A stretch of 64,000 nt of DNA from Nocardia sienata NBRC 100364 (GTDB lineage: Bacteria; Actinomycetota; Actinomycetes; Mycobacteriales; Mycobacteriaceae). The notes under the pieces were generated by a model. That model did not search any database and was not told where the DNA came from. It saw only the letters and a list, made by a program, of their open reading frames with translations. The DNA lies in contig NZ_BDBX01000038.1 in the NCBI RefSeq assembly GCF_001613205.1, positions 1-64,000 of the forward strand. The letters run 5' to 3'. A program made the position numbers and the translations under genes. Of the stretch, positions 28,532-38,273 are shown one piece after another (the stretch's first letter is position 1; every line of letters starts with the position of its first letter).

Positions 28532-28673
28532 CGTCCGGCGCGGCGGCCGCGGCAACCGCGCGGCGACCGGCGCCGGTCACGTACGTTTGTTCTGCGCCCC
28601 GCGACAGTTTCCGGGGAGCCGACCTACAGCTGGGTGACCGAAACGCAATTCCCGAACAAGATCCGGGTGGTAC

Positions 28674-29630
28674 ATGACTCGCGTCGAATCGAACAACAGT
28701 ACGACAGTGGTGCCGGGTGCCGATTCCGGCTCGGGCACCCCGGTCGAAGTCGTGATGGTGACCGGCCTGTCCGGCGCGGGGCGGGGCACGGCCGCGCGGG
28801 TACTCGAGGATCTGGGCTGGTATGTCACCGACAATCTGCCGCCGGAACTGATCGGCCGCATGGTGGAACTGGGCGCCTCGGCCGATCCGCCCATCCGGCG
28901 GCTGGCGATCGTGATGGATGTGCGCAGCCGGTTCTTCACCGGGGACCTGCCCGCTGTCACCGAACAGCTGCGCGCCCGCGGGGTCCCCACCCGCATCCTG
29001 TTCCTGGAGGCCTCCGACGATGTGCTGATCCGCCGGTTCGGTTTCGCCCGGCGCCGCCATCCGCTGCAGAACGACAGCGCCGAGGGGACCCTGTCGGCGG
29101 GGATCACCGCCGAACGGGTCCGGCTCGCGGGAGTGAAGGCCGCCGCCGATGTGGTCATCGACACCACCGAATTGTCGATCCACCAGCTGCACCGGAAATT
29201 GGAGGAAGTCTACGGCGGCGGCACGCCCGCGGCGCTGCAGTTGACCGTTCAATCCTTCGGCTTCAAGTACGGTGTCCCGCTGGACGCGGACATGGTGCTG
29301 GATGTGCGTTTCCTGCCCAACCCGCATTGGGTACCAGAACTTCGGCAGCACAGCGGTCAGGAAGCGGTGGTCAGCGACTATGTGCTGTCGCGTCCGGGCG
29401 CCGACGACTATCTGCGGACCTGTGATCATCTGATCGAGCTGACCACCCAGGGTTATCGCCAAGAGGGGAAGCGTTACATGACGGTCGCAGTGGGCTGCAC
29501 CGGCGGTAGACATCGCAGCGTCGCGATCGCCGAGGCCCTCGGCAAGATCACCGGCAGCCGGATCGACGCGGGCGCGGACGGCCCGGTGGACGCGGTACGG
29601 GTACTGCACCGGGATCTGGGGCGCGAATGA
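28674..29630 (+). CDS. rapZ: RNase adapter / nucleotide-binding protein RapZ
   Basis: A member of the RapZ (YvcJ) family, which binds nucleotides and, in E. coli, directs RNase E to small RNAs; the actinobacterial role is less clear. The 318 residues have a P-loop GLSGAGRGT at 31-39, with Arg in place of the usual Lys as in mycobacteria. The C-terminal half has SFGFKYGVPLDADMVLDVRF, PNPHWVPELR and GCTGGRHRSVAIAE. The end overlaps yvcK by 4 bases, which shows coupling. Confidence 0.94.
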   Translation: MTRVESNNSTTVVPGADSGSGTPVEVVMVTGLSGAGRGTAARVLEDLGWYVTDNLPPELIGRMVELGASADPPIRRLAIVMDVRSRFFTGDLPAVTEQLRARGVPTRILFLEASDDVLIRRFGFARRRHPLQNDSAEGTLSAGITAERVRLAGVKAAADVVIDTTELSIHQLHRKLEEVYGGGTPAALQLTVQSFGFKYGVPLDADMVLDVRFLPNPHWVPELRQHSGQEAVVSDYVLSRPGADDYLRTCDHLIELTTQGYRQEGKRYMTVAVGCTGGRHRSVAIAEALGKITGSRIDAGADGPVDAVRVLHRDLGRE

Positions 29631-30691
29631 GTCGCGCGGACACCGGAGCCGCCGACCCGTCCGGCCCCGCGGTAGTCGCACTCGGCGGTGGCCACGGACT
29701 GTACGCGACACTCACGGCGATCCGGCGCGTCACGCGCCGGATCAGCGCGGTGGTGACGGTCGCCGACGACGGCGGTTCCTCCGGCCGCTTGCGCGCCGAA
29801 CTCGGGGTGCCGCCGCCAGGTGACCTGCGTATGGCGCTGGCCGCACTCGCCGCCGACGCCGACGGGGTGCTCACCCGGACCGTGCAGCACCGGTTCGGCG
29901 GCACCGGCGCCCTGGCCGGGCATTCCGTGGGCAACCTGCTGCTGGCCGGGCTCACCGAAGTGCTCGGGGACCCGGTGGCCGCCCTCGACCAGGTGGGCGA
30001 ACTGCTCGGTATCAGCGGACGGGTCCTGCCCATGTCGAATATCCCGCTGGATATCGAGGCCGACGTATCCGGGCTGGAAGCCGATCCGCGGGTGAGCCGC
30101 TGTATCCGCGGCCAGGTCGCGGTCGCCACGACACCGGGCAAGGTGCGGCGGGTGCGGCTGCTGCCCGCCGACCCACCGTCCTGCGCGGAGGCCACCGCCG
30201 CCATCGAACGCGCGGACGCGGTGATCCTGGGCCCGGGTTCCTGGTTCACCAGTGTGATACCGCATCTGCTCGTACCCGGGCTCCGTGACGCACTGGTCCA
30301 CACCCGGGCGCGTAAAGTGCTGATTCTGAACCTCGCCGCGCAGCCCGGTGAGACCGCGGGGTTCTCCGCCGAACGACATCTGCATGTATTGTCCCAGCAC
30401 GCACCGGATTTCGCGGTCGACGAGGTTCTGGTCGACTCCGGGTGCGTGCCGGAAGGGCGGGAACGTGAGCATGTGGCCAGGGCTGCCGGCCAATTACGGG
30501 CGCGAGTAGTCTTTTCCGATGTCGCCGACGCGGGAACCGACCGGCACGACCCCGGAAAGCTCGCCGCCGCACTGGATCAACTGATCCACGAGCCTCGGCC
30601 ACAGTTGCCGGGGCTTCGAGTCGAGGGACGGCACATGGGTCAGGATGTGCGGTCCGGGTTGGGTGGAAAGGAGCACGTCTCGTGGCGATGA
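29627..30691 (+). CDS. yvcK: Gluconeogenesis factor YvcK/CuvA
   Basis: YvcK-family proteins bind UDP-sugars and, in Bacillus and mycobacteria, affect cell shape and growth on gluconeogenic carbon. The 354-residue product has VVALGGGHGLYATL, VADDGGSSGRLR, GHSVGNLLLAGL and the late NLAAQPGETAGFS. It overlaps rapZ at its start and whiA at its end (10 bases), so the three genes are translated as a unit. Confidence 0.94.
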   Translation: MSRADTGAADPSGPAVVALGGGHGLYATLTAIRRVTRRISAVVTVADDGGSSGRLRAELGVPPPGDLRMALAALAADADGVLTRTVQHRFGGTGALAGHSVGNLLLAGLTEVLGDPVAALDQVGELLGISGRVLPMSNIPLDIEADVSGLEADPRVSRCIRGQVAVATTPGKVRRVRLLPADPPSCAEATAAIERADAVILGPGSWFTSVIPHLLVPGLRDALVHTRARKVLILNLAAQPGETAGFSAERHLHVLSQHAPDFAVDEVLVDSGCVPEGREREHVARAAGQLRARVVFSDVADAGTDRHDPGKLAAALDQLIHEPRPQLPGLRVEGRHMGQDVRSGLGGKEHVSWR

Positions 30692-31665
30692 CAGCCGAAG
30701 TGAAAGACGAGCTGAGCCGGCTCGCCGTAACACAGGTGAGTGCGCGCAAAGCCGAACTGTCCGCCCTGCTGCGTTTCGCCGGCGGCCTCCATATCGTCGG
30801 CGGGCGGGTGATAGTCGAAGCCGAAGTCGATATGGGCTCCATCGCCCGGCGGCTACGGCGGGAGATCTTCGAACTCTACGGATACGGGTCGGATGTGCAT
30901 GTGCTCAGTGCCGGCGGCCTGCGCAAATCCTCCCGCTACGTGGTCCGGGTCGCGAAAGAGGGCGAAGCCCTGGCGCGGCAGACCGGTCTGCTCGACGTGC
31001 GCGGCCGGCCCGTGCGCGGACTGCCCGCCCAGGTCGTCGGCGGTAGCGTCGCGGACGCGGAGGCCGCGTGGCGCGGCGCCTTCCTGGCGCACGGTTCGCT
31101 CACCGAGCCCGGCAGGTCCTCGGCCCTCGAAGTGAGCTGCCCGGGACCCGAGGCCGCGCTTGCGCTGGTCGGCGCCGCCCGGCGGCTCGGCATCTCCGCC
31201 AAGGCCCGTGAAGTACGCGGCACCGATCGGGTCGTGGTCCGCGACGGTGAGGCGATCGGCGCCCTGCTCACCCGGATGGGCGCCCAGGACACCCGGCTCA
31301 CCTGGGAAGAGCGCCGGATGCGCCGCGAGGTCCGCGCCACCGCCAACCGGCTCGCCAACTTCGACGACGCGAACCTGCGCCGTTCGGCGCGCGCCGCGGT
31401 CGCGGCGGCCGCACGGGTGGAACGGGCGCTGCAGTTGCTCGGTGACGATGTGCCCGACCATCTCGCCGCGGCGGGGAAGCTGCGGGTGGAGCACCGGCAG
31501 GCCTCACTCGAGGAACTCGGTCAGCTCGCCGATCCGCCGATGACCAAGGACGCGGTGGCGGGCCGGATTCGGCGATTGCTGTCGATGGCCGATCGGCGGG
31601 CCAAGGAGCTCGGGGTGCCGGATACGGAATCGGCGGTCACCGCGGAGTTGCTCGACGACGCCTGA
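30682..31665 (+). CDS. whiA: WhiA, DNA-binding cell-division and sporulation regulator
   Basis: WhiA combines a homing-endonuclease-like N-terminal domain with a C-terminal helix-turn-helix; in Streptomyces it works with WhiB to control septation. The 327-residue product shows AMTAEVKDELSRL at the start, LRFAGGLHIVGGRV, RGAFLAHGSLTEPG, RLANFDDANLRRS and the HTH region LGQLADPPMTKDAVAGRIRRL. AAAGGAG precedes the GTG although this lies inside yvcK. A convergent GNAT gene follows. Confidence 0.95.
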   Translation: MAMTAEVKDELSRLAVTQVSARKAELSALLRFAGGLHIVGGRVIVEAEVDMGSIARRLRREIFELYGYGSDVHVLSAGGLRKSSRYVVRVAKEGEALARQTGLLDVRGRPVRGLPAQVVGGSVADAEAAWRGAFLAHGSLTEPGRSSALEVSCPGPEAALALVGAARRLGISAKAREVRGTDRVVVRDGEAIGALLTRMGAQDTRLTWEERRMRREVRATANRLANFDDANLRRSARAAVAAAARVERALQLLGDDVPDHLAAAGKLRVEHRQASLEELGQLADPPMTKDAVAGRIRRLLSMADRRAKELGVPDTESAVTAELLDDA

Positions 31666-31686
31666 GGCCATCCGACGGCCGGGGCC

Positions 31687-31711
31687 GGGACGGTCCGCAC
31701 CGGTCCGTCCC
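31687..31711. terminator. Hairpin between convergent whiA and GNAT genes
   Basis: GGGACGG (31687-31693) and CCGTCCC (31705-31711) form a stem, with two further inner C-G pairs possible. There is no T-run on either side, so any terminator role is tentative. Confidence 0.4.
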
Positions 31712-31752
31712 CGCCGATCCGCGGAGGTGGCGGGTGTGCGTTGCCGGTGGCC

Positions 31753-32352
31753 TCAGCGCAGCATGCACCAGGTGCGGGGGCCGTTGTCCGGGATCTCCAC
31801 TTCGGCGGTGATCCGGAATCCGAGATGTTCGTAGAAACGGACGTTGGCCTCCGTGGACGTCTCCAGGAAGGCGGGGACTCCGTCGCGCTCCGCCGCGGCC
31901 AGGCCCGGTTCGATCACCGCGCGGCCCAGGCCTTGCCCGCGGCGTACGGGGTCGACGCCGACGGTACCCAGGAACCAGACGGGGCCGGCCGGGCGATGCG
32001 GCGCCAGGGCCGCCTCCGCCGCGCTGTAGGCGGCGGCGCGATCGCCGGTCAGTTCGGCGAAGCGTGGACCGAGTTCGGTGAACACGGCCTCGGCGTCGGT
32101 GGCCGGGGTGGTCCAGACGGCTACCGCGTCACCGTCGTCGGCCACCCACACCCTGCCGTGCGGGAGGCCGATCCGGGTGAGGAACAGTTCCTGGAAGATG
32201 GCCAGGCGGCGCTCGTGGTCGTCGGCGGCGAGGGTGTGCCGGGTCCACGGATAGTCGGCGAAGGCCCGGGTGAGGGTGCCGACGGCGCGGGATGTGTCGG
32301 CGGCGGTGGCGAGGCGGATGTGCGGGATCGCGGGGGCGGGTTGGTTCGGCAT
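31753..32352 (-). CDS. GNAT-family N-acetyltransferase
   Basis: A 199-residue acetyltransferase that should use acetyl-CoA on an unknown small molecule or protein. The acetyl-CoA loop VDPVRRGQGLGRAVI lies near residues 140-155, followed by PAFLETSTEANVRFYEHLGF, the usual C-terminal signature. I chose the ATG with GAGGGAT directly upstream; another in-frame ATG nine bases earlier sits too close to GGAAGG. It is divergent from gap. Confidence 0.85.
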   Translation of the reverse strand: MPNQPAPAIPHIRLATAADTSRAVGTLTRAFADYPWTRHTLAADDHERRLAIFQELFLTRIGLPHGRVWVADDGDAVAVWTTPATDAEAVFTELGPRFAELTGDRAAAYSAAEAALAPHRPAGPVWFLGTVGVDPVRRGQGLGRAVIEPGLAAAERDGVPAFLETSTEANVRFYEHLGFRITAEVEIPDNGPRTWCMLR

Positions 32353-32517
32353 ATCCCTCATCCTTCCGGACGGCGGGCGGAACTGCCGGAGCGTTCCGTC
32401 CGGGTGCGCGGATACCCGGTGCTCACGAACACCAGGTGCCTGTCGGGGAGGTGACCGCCAGGCATTAGGGTTGACAGGGCATCGGAACGATCCGCTTGAC
32501 AGCTGAGGAGCGATAAC

Positions 32518-33537
<1,020 letters not shown>

Positions 33538-33545
33538 GGAACGGC

Positions 33546-34769
33546 GTGACTGTCAAAACTCTGGAAGACCTCCTCGCCGAGGGTGTCGAGGGGCGCGGGG
33601 TGCTGGTGCGCTCCGACCTCAATGTTCCGCTGGACAACGGGCAGATCACCGATCCCGGCCGCATCGTGGCGTCGGTACCGACCATCCGCGCGCTGGTGGA
33701 AGCCGGTGCGAAGGTGGTTCTCACCGCGCACCTCGGTCGTCCGAAGGGCGCCCCGGACCCGGCCCTGTCGCTGGCTCCGGTGGCGACCCGGCTCGCCGCC
33801 GAACTGGGCCGCAATGTGCAGCTCGCCGGTGATGTGGTGGGTCAGGACGCGCTGGCGCGGTCCGAGGGCCTGACCGACGGAGATGTGCTGCTGCTGGAGA
33901 ACATCCGCTTCGATCCGCGGGAGACCAGCAAGGACGATGCCGAGCGCGCGAAACTGGCCGCCGCGCTGGTGGAGCTGGTCGGTGACGACGGTGCGTTCGT
34001 CTCCGACGGGTTCGGTGTGGTGCATCGCAAGCAGGCGTCGGTGTACGACGTGGCGAAACTGCTGCCGCACTACGCGGGCACGCTCGTGGCGGCGGAAGCC
34101 GATGTGCTGGCCAAGCTCACCGAATCCACCGACCGCCCGTACGCGGTGGTGCTCGGCGGGTCCAAGGTGTCGGACAAGCTGGCGGTGATCGAGGCGCTGG
34201 CCCCCAAGGTCGACACCCTGGTCATCGGTGGCGGTATGTGTTTCACCTTCCTCGCCGCCCAGGGCCTTTCGGTCGGTTCCTCGCTTCTGCAGGAGGAGAT
34301 GATCGAGACCTGCAAGGATCTGCTGGATCGCTACGCCGACGTCATCCATCTGCCGCGCGATATCGTCGTCGCCGATTCCTTCTCCGCCGCCGCGGAGTCG
34401 AAGGTCGTTCCGGCGCATGAGATTCCGGACGGTTGGCTGGGTCTGGACATCGGTCCCGAGTCGGTGCAGCGTTTCGCGGCGCTGCTCACCGAGGCGCGCA
34501 CCGTGTTCTGGAACGGCCCGATGGGTGTCTTCGAGTTCGAGAAGTTCGCGGCCGGAACGCGCGGGGTCGCCGAGGCCATCGCCACGGCCACCGGTAAGGG
34601 CGCGTTCACCGTGGTCGGTGGTGGCGATTCCGCCGCGGCCGTGCGGGCACTCGGTATCCCGGAGGGCGACTTCTCGCATATCTCGACCGGTGGCGGTGCG
34701 TCGCTGGAGTACCTGGAAGGTAAGACGCTGCCCGGTATCAGCGTGCTCGAGGAAGCGGAGGGTGCGTAG
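33546..34769 (+). CDS. pgk: Phosphoglycerate kinase
   Basis: It transfers phosphate from 1,3-bisphosphoglycerate to ADP. The 407-residue product has VRSDLNVPLDNGQ, TAHLGRPKGAPDP, LLLENIRFDPRE, VLGGSKVSDKL, FWNGPMGVFEFEKFA and the nucleotide loop VGGGDSAAAV. GTG 33546 is preceded by GAGGA that overlaps the gap stop region. The tpiA ATG follows directly after its stop codon. Confidence 0.97.
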   Translation: MTVKTLEDLLAEGVEGRGVLVRSDLNVPLDNGQITDPGRIVASVPTIRALVEAGAKVVLTAHLGRPKGAPDPALSLAPVATRLAAELGRNVQLAGDVVGQDALARSEGLTDGDVLLLENIRFDPRETSKDDAERAKLAAALVELVGDDGAFVSDGFGVVHRKQASVYDVAKLLPHYAGTLVAAEADVLAKLTESTDRPYAVVLGGSKVSDKLAVIEALAPKVDTLVIGGGMCFTFLAAQGLSVGSSLLQEEMIETCKDLLDRYADVIHLPRDIVVADSFSAAAESKVVPAHEIPDGWLGLDIGPESVQRFAALLTEARTVFWNGPMGVFEFEKFAAGTRGVAEAIATATGKGAFTVVGGGDSAAAVRALGIPEGDFSHISTGGGASLEYLEGKTLPGISVLEEAEGA

Positions 34770-35555
34770 ATGGCCCGGAAGCCGCTGATCGCGGGCAACT
34801 GGAAGATGAACCTCAATCACCTCGAGGCCATCGCCCTGGTGCAGAAGATCGCGTTCGCGCTGCCCGACAAGTACTTCGACAAGGTCGATGTGACGGTGAT
34901 TCCGCCGTTCGTCGATATCCGCAGCGTGCAGACGCTGGTCGAGGGCGACAAACTGCGCATCACCTACGGTGCCCAGGATGTGTCGGTGCACGAATCGGGC
35001 GCCTACACCGGCGAGATCAGCGCGGCGATGCTGGCGAAGCTGGGTTGCGCGTTCGCGGTGGTCGGGCATTCCGAGCGCCGCCAGTACCACAACGAGGACG
35101 ACGCCACGGTGCTGGCGAAGGCCAAGCAGGCGCTGAAGCACGGCATCACGCCGATCGTCTGCATCGGTGAGGGTCTGAATGTCCGCGACGCGGGCACCCA
35201 TGTCGAGTACAACCTCGAGCAGTTGCGGGGTTCGCTGAAGGGCCTGTCCGCCGAGGAGATCGCGAAGGTGGTGATCGCCTACGAACCCGTGTGGGCGATC
35301 GGTACCGGCAAGGTCGCGACCCCCGCCGACGCGCAGGAGGTCTGCGGTGCGATCCGCGGCGAACTGGTGCAGCTGGCCGGCGAGCAGGTCGCCGAGGCCG
35401 TCCGGGTGCTCTACGGCGGTTCGGTCAACGCGAAGAATGTCGGCGAGCTGACCAAGCAGACCGATATCGACGGGGCCCTGGTGGGCGGGGCGTCGCTCAA
35501 GGGCGACGAATTCGCCACCCTGTCCGCCATCGCGGCGGGCGGGCCGTTGCCCTGA
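34770..35555 (+). CDS. tpiA: Triosephosphate isomerase
   Basis: It interconverts dihydroxyacetone phosphate and glyceraldehyde 3-phosphate. The 261-residue barrel has GNWKMN with the substrate lysine, VVGHSERR with the electrophilic histidine, AYEPVWAIGTGK with the catalytic glutamate, and LYGGSVNAKN. It is the last gene of gap-pgk-tpiA. No ppc gene follows, and secG is displaced about 4.5 kb downstream. Confidence 0.97.
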   Translation: MARKPLIAGNWKMNLNHLEAIALVQKIAFALPDKYFDKVDVTVIPPFVDIRSVQTLVEGDKLRITYGAQDVSVHESGAYTGEISAAMLAKLGCAFAVVGHSERRQYHNEDDATVLAKAKQALKHGITPIVCIGEGLNVRDAGTHVEYNLEQLRGSLKGLSAEEIAKVVIAYEPVWAIGTGKVATPADAQEVCGAIRGELVQLAGEQVAEAVRVLYGGSVNAKNVGELTKQTDIDGALVGGASLKGDEFATLSAIAAGGPLP

Positions 35556-35572
35556 CTCGATCGACATCCGCT

Positions 35573-35604
35573 GAGGCCCGCCGGTTTCCCGACCGGCGGG
35601 CCTC
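35573..35604 (+). terminator. Strong hairpin ending gap-pgk-tpiA
   Basis: A perfect 13-bp stem (GAGGCCCGCCGGT at 35573-35585 with its complement at 35592-35604) and a 6-base loop lie 18 bases after the tpiA stop. No T-run follows, as is common for actinobacterial terminators. Confidence 0.75.
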
Positions 35605-35664
35605 ATCGGTTCGTGTCACCGTGTGCTGCCGCCGGACGGACCGGTACGAGCACGCGGGTTGTCG

Positions 35665-35694
35665 GCGTAGCGGTCGGTGGGCGTAGCGGTCGGT
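35665..35694 (+). repeat. Short direct repeat between tpiA and the META lipoprotein gene
   Basis: GCGTAGCGGTCGGT occurs at 35665-35678 and 35681-35694 (16-bp period). No function is evident; the surrounding stretch holds no supported gene. Confidence 0.6.
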
Positions 35695-35829
35695 ACTCGT
35701 CGCCGTGGTGGATCGGTCGTGAGTGCGTGGGACAGCTGAATCGGCCGCCCGACCGAGCCGGGCGACGTCATGGCCGTGCGCGCGGTTCTCACATCGCCGC
35801 TGCGGAAAACCGTCGCCCGGACGGGCGAG

Positions 35830-36624
35830 TTATCCGGCGCGCAGGGTCAGTCCGTGACCGTTGGAGTTGCGCAGGGTGAGGACCTGTGCGTCCACGGTGG
35901 CCTGGACGGTACCGTCCAGCGCGGCCAGCACCGCCCGTTCGACTTCCATGATCTCCGGCCCGCACATCTTCCGGGTCGTGGCCGCGGTGAACGCTATTTC
36001 GGCTCCGGCCGGTGCTTCGGTCACCACCGCCCGGCCGGTCATCCGGTTGCAGCCGGCGAAACCGGTGAGCGAATCGTCGTCGGCGATGGTGAGCGCCGGC
36101 CGGATCTGATCGATGGTCTGTGAGCTGATCCGGGCGTCGGGGGTGAGCAGGGAGGTCACCACCCATTCGGTGCCGCGGATCGGGCGGTCCGGTTGCAGCG
36201 TCTTCTTGTCGGTGAGGACGACCGTGCTGCCTTTTGCTGTGAGCGTCAGCCGATCCTGATCGAGCTGCCAGGTGGGATCCGTACGCAGCAGGTCGTCGAT
36301 CCAGGCATCGGAATCGGCCCGGTCGCCCGGACATCCGATCAGCGTGCTCGCGAGATCGGAGACGTGCAGGACGTGGTCGCGCAGATCCACCGCACCGCTG
36401 TGGGTATTGCATCCGGCCTCCGCCGAGATCCGGTCGTCGGCGAAGGTGAGGGTGAGCGGGCCGCCACCGGGGATGGGTGTGCCGGTGACCTCGGTGGATA
36501 TATAGGTATGACCCATGGGGGTGGGTTCGGGTGCGGTCGGCGCCGGCTCGTTGTCCGAGCACGCTGTCGCGGCGAGCAGAAGCAGCGACAGTGCCGCACC
36601 GATTCGGAGCGCTGGTCCCGGCAT
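35830..36624 (-). CDS. Lipoprotein with two META (HslJ-like) domains
   Basis: A 264-residue precursor with a lipoprotein signal (LSLLLLAATAC, Cys22) and two META domains in tandem. The first has LTLTFADDRISAEAGCNTHSG, here split by AGCN, and the second LTIADDDSLTGFAGCNRMTG; each also has a later Cys that may pair with the first (IGCPGD, KMCGPEI). META/HslJ domains occur in heat-shock and antibiotic-tolerance proteins of the envelope; a precise role is unknown. TAGCAT lies seven bases before the ATG, so it is probably leaderless. It is divergent from the MHS transporter gene. Confidence 0.85.
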   Translation of the reverse strand: MPGPALRIGAALSLLLLAATACSDNEPAPTAPEPTPMGHTYISTEVTGTPIPGGGPLTLTFADDRISAEAGCNTHSGAVDLRDHVLHVSDLASTLIGCPGDRADSDAWIDDLLRTDPTWQLDQDRLTLTAKGSTVVLTDKKTLQPDRPIRGTEWVVTSLLTPDARISSQTIDQIRPALTIADDDSLTGFAGCNRMTGRAVVTEAPAGAEIAFTAATTRKMCGPEIMEVERAVLAALDGTVQATVDAQVLTLRNSNGHGLTLRAG

Positions 36625-36631
36625 GACGGCG

Positions 36632-36637
36632 ATGCTA
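36632..36637 (-). promoter_or_regulatory. Leaderless -10 of the META lipoprotein gene
   Basis: On the minus strand TAGCAT, seven bases, then ATG. No ribosome site is seen. Confidence 0.5.
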
Positions 36638-36769
36638 CCCGGAGTGCGGCCGGGCGCCCGGCGCCGAAACCCGCCCGCTGCTCGAATCTTGCTGATTACA
36701 ACGCTTCCTACCTGCGCCGTTGTCCTCATATCCTCGCTCGGCGATCGACGCGGGAGCGAAGGGAACACG

Positions 36770-38119
36770 ATGTCACTACTGAACACAGGGCCGGCCGCGA
36801 CCCACCCGGACGATCGCGCCACGACGCCCGCCGCCGGGCTCGGGGCCGCCGGCACCAGGAAAGCAGTGGTGGCGAGCCTGATCGGCACCACCGTGGAGTG
36901 GTACGACTTCTTCCTCTACGCCACCGCGGCGGGCCTGGTCTTCGACAAACTCTTCTTCCCGAACAACAGCGCGTTCGTCGCAACCATGCTGTCGTTCGCG
37001 ACCTTCGCAGTCGGTTTCGTGATGCGGCCGGTCGGCGGACTCGTATTCGGCCATATCGGCGATCGGATCGGCCGGAAGAAGACACTGGCCCTGACCATGG
37101 CGATCATGGGCGGCTCCACCGCCCTGATGGGGGTACTGCCCACTGCCGCCGCGATCGGTGTCGTGGCGCCGATCCTGCTCTTGCTGCTGCGGATGCTGCA
37201 GGGTTTCGCGCTGGGCGGTGAGTGGGCCGGCGCGGTGCTGCTCGCCGTCGAGCACAGCCCGCGGCGGAAAGTCGGCCTGTTCGGCAGCTATCCGCAGGTC
37301 GGACTGGCACTCGGGCTCGCCCTGGGAACCGGTGTGTTCGCGGTGCTGCGCACAACGCTGAGCGAAACGGCGTTCCTCGACTACGGCTGGCGGATCGCGT
37401 TCGGCGCCGGTCTGGTGCTGGTATTGATCGGCCTGGCGGTGCGCCTCACGATCGACGAGACGCCCGCGTTCCGGGAGGTCGACCGGCTCAACCGGATTTC
37501 GAAAGTGCCCGTGGTCGAGCTGTTCCGCAATGCCCGGTCCCGGCGCAACACCGTTCTCGGACTGCTGTCGCGCTGGGGCGAGGGCGCGGCGTTCAACACC
37601 TGGGGTGTCTTCGCGATCACGTTCGCAACCGGGCATCTGGGCTTCGAGCAGGTCCCGGTGCTGGTGGCCGTCACCGTCGCCGCCGTGGTGATGGCGGCGC
37701 TCATCCCGGTGTCCGGTCTGCTCGCCGACCGCTTCGGCCCGCGCCGGGTCTACATCGCCGGGATCGCCGCCTACGGGGTGCTGGTGTATCCGGTGTTCGC
37801 GCTCTTCGAGACCGGGAACCTCATTGTCTTCACCGTCGCGATCATCGCGGTGTTCGGCGTGGCACACGCAGTGTTCTACGGAGCGCAGGGCACCTTGTAC
37901 GCGGGACTGTACCCGGCCGAGGTGCGGTACACCGGACTGTCCTTCGTCTACCAGTTCTCCGGGATCTACGCCTCGGGCCTGACTCCGATGATCGTCACGG
38001 CGCTGATCGCAGTGGGCGGTTCGACACCGTGGTTGGCTTGCGGTTATCTGGTGACGACCGCGGTGGTGAGCGTGATCGCCACCTGGTTCATCAGCGAAGA
38101 CGACCGGCTCACCGCGTGA
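36770..38119 (+). CDS. MHS-family MFS transporter
   Basis: A 449-residue metabolite:H+ symporter of the MHS branch of the major facilitator superfamily, relatives of which take up shikimate, alpha-ketoglutarate, proline or betaine. It has about 12 membrane segments, the family start SLIGTTVEWYDFFLY, the loop motif GHIGDRIGRKKTL, and LQGFALGGEWAGAVLL. The end LYPAEVRYTGLSFVYQ is also typical. I chose the ATG with GAAGGGA upstream, which gives a short N-terminal tail. The substrate cannot be predicted; no catabolic gene is adjacent. Confidence 0.9.
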   Translation: MSLLNTGPAATHPDDRATTPAAGLGAAGTRKAVVASLIGTTVEWYDFFLYATAAGLVFDKLFFPNNSAFVATMLSFATFAVGFVMRPVGGLVFGHIGDRIGRKKTLALTMAIMGGSTALMGVLPTAAAIGVVAPILLLLLRMLQGFALGGEWAGAVLLAVEHSPRRKVGLFGSYPQVGLALGLALGTGVFAVLRTTLSETAFLDYGWRIAFGAGLVLVLIGLAVRLTIDETPAFREVDRLNRISKVPVVELFRNARSRRNTVLGLLSRWGEGAAFNTWGVFAITFATGHLGFEQVPVLVAVTVAAVVMAALIPVSGLLADRFGPRRVYIAGIAAYGVLVYPVFALFETGNLIVFTVAIIAVFGVAHAVFYGAQGTLYAGLYPAEVRYTGLSFVYQFSGIYASGLTPMIVTALIAVGGSTPWLACGYLVTTAVVSVIATWFISEDDRLTA

Positions 38120-38260
38120 GCCCCCGCGGCGGCGGATCGCGCGCGGAGCCGGTCCGGGGGCCGGTACGCTCCGGCGCCGGGCCGTTGGGGGCCGGTCCCG
38201 CGCCCGGCCGTGAACTGGTCGCGGGCGCCTTCGCCCGGTGGGCCGGTCAGAGCTCGACGC

Positions 38261-38266
38261 TATGCT
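38261..38266 (+). promoter_or_regulatory. Leaderless -10 of the MFS exporter gene
   Basis: TATGCT is followed by seven bases and GTG 38274. It makes this GTG more likely than the upstream GTG 38238 or ATG 38262. Confidence 0.5.
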
Positions 38267-38273
38267 GTCCCGA